A DNA stretch of 64,000 nt from Streptomyces sp. AC558_RSS880 (GTDB lineage: Bacteria; Actinomycetota; Actinomycetes; Streptomycetales; Streptomycetaceae). The notes under the pieces were generated by a model, which was given only the letters and a program-made list of their open reading frames with translations, was not told the origin of the DNA and made no database searches. A program made the translations under genes and the position numbers. Of this stretch, positions 61,465 to 64,000 are shown in pieces. Each line of letters starts with the position of its first letter. Positions within the stretch are counted from its first letter, which is position 1. Location: contig NZ_JAGMUJ010000020.1 of NCBI RefSeq assembly GCF_019049255.1, positions 1-64,000 on the forward strand, in the 5' to 3' direction.

Positions 61465-61525
61465 GCCGCCAAGGCTACCTGGGCCACCCCGTGCACCTGA
61501 ACCGGCGCCGCCTCCGCCGGCCGGC

Positions 61526-61613
61526 GCCACGATCCCGTCGAGCACGGCGCCACGCCCCCTGGAGCACGCCGCCACGATCCCGTCGAGCACGGCGGCACGA
61601 TCCCGTGGAGCAC
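61526..61613. repeat. 22-23 bp tandem repeat
   Basis: Four units; 61526-61548 and 61571-61593 are identical (GCCACGATCCCGTCGAGCAC...). Between the divergent nif3-like gene and the next hypothetical gene. Confidence 0.8.
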
Positions 61614-61732
61614 ACGTCCGCTCCTCCCTCAGGCGAATCGTTCCTGGAGCACCCTTACGTGTGAAGTGCGGGCCCACCGGTCCGCCGTCCGTACGCACGC
61701 GACCTACTTTCGTCACCGGAGGTGACCGAACG

Positions 61733-63496
61733 ATGACGGTCTGTGCCATCGAACCTGAGGCGGGACACGAGGACGGAGCCGGGCGAGCGGGCTGCACCAT
61801 CACCGCCGACGGTTCCTACGCCGCACGCCTCGCCCTCGCCGGCGACTCCTTCTTCCCGGAGCGCTGGACCCTGGACGGCCCCGAGCCCTACGCGGTGCCG
61901 CTGCCCGGCAACCAGCCCGAGGCACCCGGCACCGAGGTGCAGCCCCTGAGCGACGGGCGGGTCCTCATCCACCGGCTGGTGGGCGGCCGGCACGCCTTCT
62001 CCCTGCTGTACCCGACCGGCCCCGGCACCGGCGAGCTGCCGCTGGGCACGGTCGAGTGCCCGGACGAGGGCACCCGGCTGCGGCTGCTGCCGCCCGCGCC
62101 GGGCGGGGAGCGGGCGTACGCCCTCGCCGTGGGCCGGCGGTCGACGGCGGTGTGGCTGGTGACGGGCGGCGCGTTCGGGCCGGAGCAGCTCGCGGAGGTT
62201 CCCGGGCGCTGCTCGGGCGGGGTGTGGCTGGACCGCGAAGGGCGGATGCTGGCGCTGGACCGGGAGACCGGCGGGCGCACCAAGGCGGTCGTGGTGGACC
62301 TGGAGCGCGGCGGCGAGATGTCCCCGCTGCTGCAGATCGCCGCCGGGAGCAACGACCGGGTGCTGCTCGCCGACCCGGACAGCGGGCTGCTGCTGATCCG
62401 CTCGGACGCGCCGTCACCCGGCCGGGACCGGCTGGGCTGGGGGGTGCTGGGCAGCACGCTGCCGGTGCGCTTCCCGGAGTGCCTGCGGCTGACGGACTGC
62501 ACGGTCACGCCGTTCGCGATCCAGCCGGGGCAGATGCTGACACCGGAGGGCTGCGCGGTGGCCCTGCGCGTCAACGGCGCGTTCGGCAGCTGGGTCGGGG
62601 TGTGGCGGCCGGCGGAGCGGCAGGTGCACCACTTTCCGGCGCCGGCGGGGTGGCTGGCCGGCGCCGGGCTGTGGACCGCGGACGGGGTGCTGCGGCTGCC
62701 GTACTCCACCGGGGCGGTGCCGTGCGGGGTCGCCGGACTGAGGGCGCCCGGGCAGGAACGGCGGCGGGAGGGGCTGGACGTCCGTCCGGTGGTGGACCTC
62801 CCGGAGGCCCCGGGCCGCCCGGCGTCCGCCGGGTCCGGGTCCGGGCACGAATCCGGGTCCGGCCCCGTGTCCGACGGCTGGTTCTCCACCACCGTGGGGT
62901 CCGTGGCCGACGGCCGGATGCCGTCCGCCGCCGCGCCCATGACCGAAGGCCGGCTCGCTTTCCCCGTCGGCCCCATGCCCGAAGGGCGAAACCCGTCCGC
63001 CGCCGCACCCGTGACCGTAGGCGGGACCCCCTCCGCCACCGCACCCATGACCGAAGGCAGGCCCCCCTCCGCCACCGTGCTCATGACCGTAGGCCGGCTC
63101 GCCACCACCACCGCACCCTCACCCGCGCACGAGGACCGCACCCCGTCCGCCGCCGTGCCCATGGCCGAAGGCGGGACCCCCTCCGCCGCCGTGCTCATGA
63201 CCGTAGGCCGGCTCGCCACCACCACCGGCCCCATGGCCGAAGCCCCCCTCCCGCCCCGCGCCACGCACGGCGGCGGTCGGCCGTCGTCGTACGTCGTGCA
63301 CATCGCCGACGGCCCGCTCCCGCTGTGCACCGCGCACCTGGTCGACGGCCGACCGCAGCCCTGCGCCGAGCACATGACCGACGGCACGGGCCCGTTCCAC
63401 GCCGGACTTCCCGCGCACGGCGACCCCGGCACCCCCGCCGCCCCCCGTCCTGTCCCTCTGCAGCAGGCGCCTCTGGGACGGCTTGTAACGAAGTAG
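61733..63496 (+). CDS. Hypothetical protein with degenerate repeat tail
   Basis: 587 aa, ATG 61733 with GGAGGTGA. Residues 1-370 are beta-rich, with repeated GGVWLDREGRMLALDRETGG-like turns suggesting a propeller. Residues 385-510 are units of 12 residues (PSAxxPMTEGRx), with a larger duplicated block ending LMTVGRLATTT. No signal peptide. Family not recognised. Confidence 0.75.
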   Translation: MTVCAIEPEAGHEDGAGRAGCTITADGSYAARLALAGDSFFPERWTLDGPEPYAVPLPGNQPEAPGTEVQPLSDGRVLIHRLVGGRHAFSLLYPTGPGTGELPLGTVECPDEGTRLRLLPPAPGGERAYALAVGRRSTAVWLVTGGAFGPEQLAEVPGRCSGGVWLDREGRMLALDRETGGRTKAVVVDLERGGEMSPLLQIAAGSNDRVLLADPDSGLLLIRSDAPSPGRDRLGWGVLGSTLPVRFPECLRLTDCTVTPFAIQPGQMLTPEGCAVALRVNGAFGSWVGVWRPAERQVHHFPAPAGWLAGAGLWTADGVLRLPYSTGAVPCGVAGLRAPGQERRREGLDVRPVVDLPEAPGRPASAGSGSGHESGSGPVSDGWFSTTVGSVADGRMPSAAAPMTEGRLAFPVGPMPEGRNPSAAAPVTVGGTPSATAPMTEGRPPSATVLMTVGRLATTTAPSPAHEDRTPSAAVPMAEGGTPSAAVLMTVGRLATTTGPMAEAPLPPRATHGGGRPSSYVVHIADGPLPLCTAHLVDGRPQPCAEHMTDGTGPFHAGLPAHGDPGTPAAPRPVPLQQAPLGRLVTK

Positions 63497-63593
63497 TGGC
63501 GGTCCGCGTGGCCGCCTGGATCCGGGCAGTGGTGTGTTGGTTACACTCGCCCGGCTGTAGGAAAGATCATGTTTACGGGGTGAGTTCCTTCCG

Positions 63594-63761
63594 ATGAACG
63601 ACGTCAGCACGAACGAGTCGCAGTCCGCCGAGAGCGGACAGGCCACTGCCGGACACGGCAGGCACCGGGGTCCGGTCTCCACGCAGGACGCGGAAGCGTC
63701 CCCGCGCGGCCGGCACCGCAGGCCGGAACAGGCGAACGAGTACGCGGAGTCGGCCGCCTGA
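63594..63761 (+). CDS. Small hydrophilic protein
   Basis: 55 aa (MNDVSTNESQSAESGQATAG...), Gly/His/Arg rich, with two GRHR-type segments (HGRHRGP, RGRHRRP). Short but with good third-base bias and followed by a strong terminator. No family known. Confidence 0.5.
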   Translation: MNDVSTNESQSAESGQATAGHGRHRGPVSTQDAEASPRGRHRRPEQANEYAESAA

Positions 63762-63795
63762 CCTCACGTCAGGAACCGGTCCGCAACCGAGCCGG

Positions 63796-63822
63796 GCCCC
63801 GGCCGTCATCGACGGCCGGGGC
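63796..63822. terminator. Strong bidirectional terminator
   Basis: 12-bp perfect stem GCCCCGGCCGTC/GACGGCCGGGGC with loop ATC, between convergent genes. Confidence 0.85.
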
Positions 63823-63827
63823 TCGGC

Positions 63828-64000
63828 TCAGTCGTGTTCGACCGTGGTGTCGGCGAGTACCGGCGCGTCGCCGCGCTCCACGGCGCCGACGGTCACCCGC
63901 ACCGCACCGTCCCCGCGCCACATCCGGATCCGCAGCGTCTCGCCCGGGTACACGACCCCGGCGAACCGGGCGGCGCAGGAGCGGACGCGGGTGACGTCAC
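63828..64000 (-). CDS. MaoC-like dehydratase, C-terminal fragment (cut by window edge)
   Basis: The last 56 codons are inside the window: FAGVVYPGETLRIRMWRGDG, then VGAVERGDAPVLADTTVE. The phrase FxGVVYPGETL is the hotdog-fold tail of MaoC dehydratases. The rest lies beyond 64000. Confidence 0.75.
   Translation of the reverse strand, partial: DVTRVRSCAARFAGVVYPGETLRIRMWRGDGAVRVTVGAVERGDAPVLADTTVEHD

Overview
The window is about 72% G+C. It has GTG/ATG starts, many 4-base stop/start overlaps, a conservon (cvnABCDE), DUF397/XRE pairs, DmdR-type iron boxes, DasR and PhoP boxes, and rare TTA codons confined to accessory genes. All of this points to a Streptomyces chromosome, mostly conserved core with one accessory island.

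Left part (1-31.2 kb), mostly core. A DrrAB-type exporter pair meets a giant SARP/NB-ARC regulator stop-to-stop. Then come an M50 protease, an F420:NADP oxidoreductase, methionine aminopeptidase and an iron-box-controlled heme oxygenase. Next is a decaying heme-acquisition locus: a frameshifted HtaA-domain gene running into an aminoglycoside-phosphotransferase-like gene, and a heme-binding lipoprotein reduced to 60 residues with its lipobox Cys replaced by Tyr. The permease and ATPase genes beside it look intact. Further on are a TetR/DUF6243 pair with twin operators, an Rsm22-type methyltransferase, an MFS exporter plus serine hydrolase, a sugar-type dehydrogenase behind a CebR-like operator, a PhoD alkaline phosphatase behind a PHO box, and a chitin-active LPMO. 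The LPMO faces a LysM/heptad-repeat secreted protein across two DasR sites.

Middle (31.2-45.4 kb), accessory/defence island. It starts at 31.5 kb with a sequence that folds as a circularly permuted tRNA: T-arm and 3' acceptor strand first, an 8-nt loop, then 5' acceptor strand and D-arm, all closed by a long helix. It lies downstream of a conserved hypothetical gene. Then follow a coiled-coil protein, an XRE/DUF397 pair with a facing HATPase, a two-gene Hachiman-like nuclease+helicase system (hamAB-like), a 1262-aa SF1B helicase with a C-terminal nuclease domain, and a Phd/VapC toxin-antitoxin pair. TTA (bldA-dependent) codons occur in hamA-like (two), the SF1B helicase and vapC.

Right part (45.6-64 kb), core again. 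It holds a P450, the conservon with its CYP157-like P450, and RNase P RNA flanked by a 14-bp tandem array and overlapped by an EamA transporter ORF. Also present are AraC, Uma2, MerR+membrane protein, TetR+YaaA, KDPG aldolase, RNase HI/phosphatase, a zinc-ribbon coiled-coil protein and a Nif3-like protein, a repeat-tailed hypothetical, and the C-terminal end of a MaoC-like protein cut by the window edge.

Family names come from motifs and remembered family features; no search was run.
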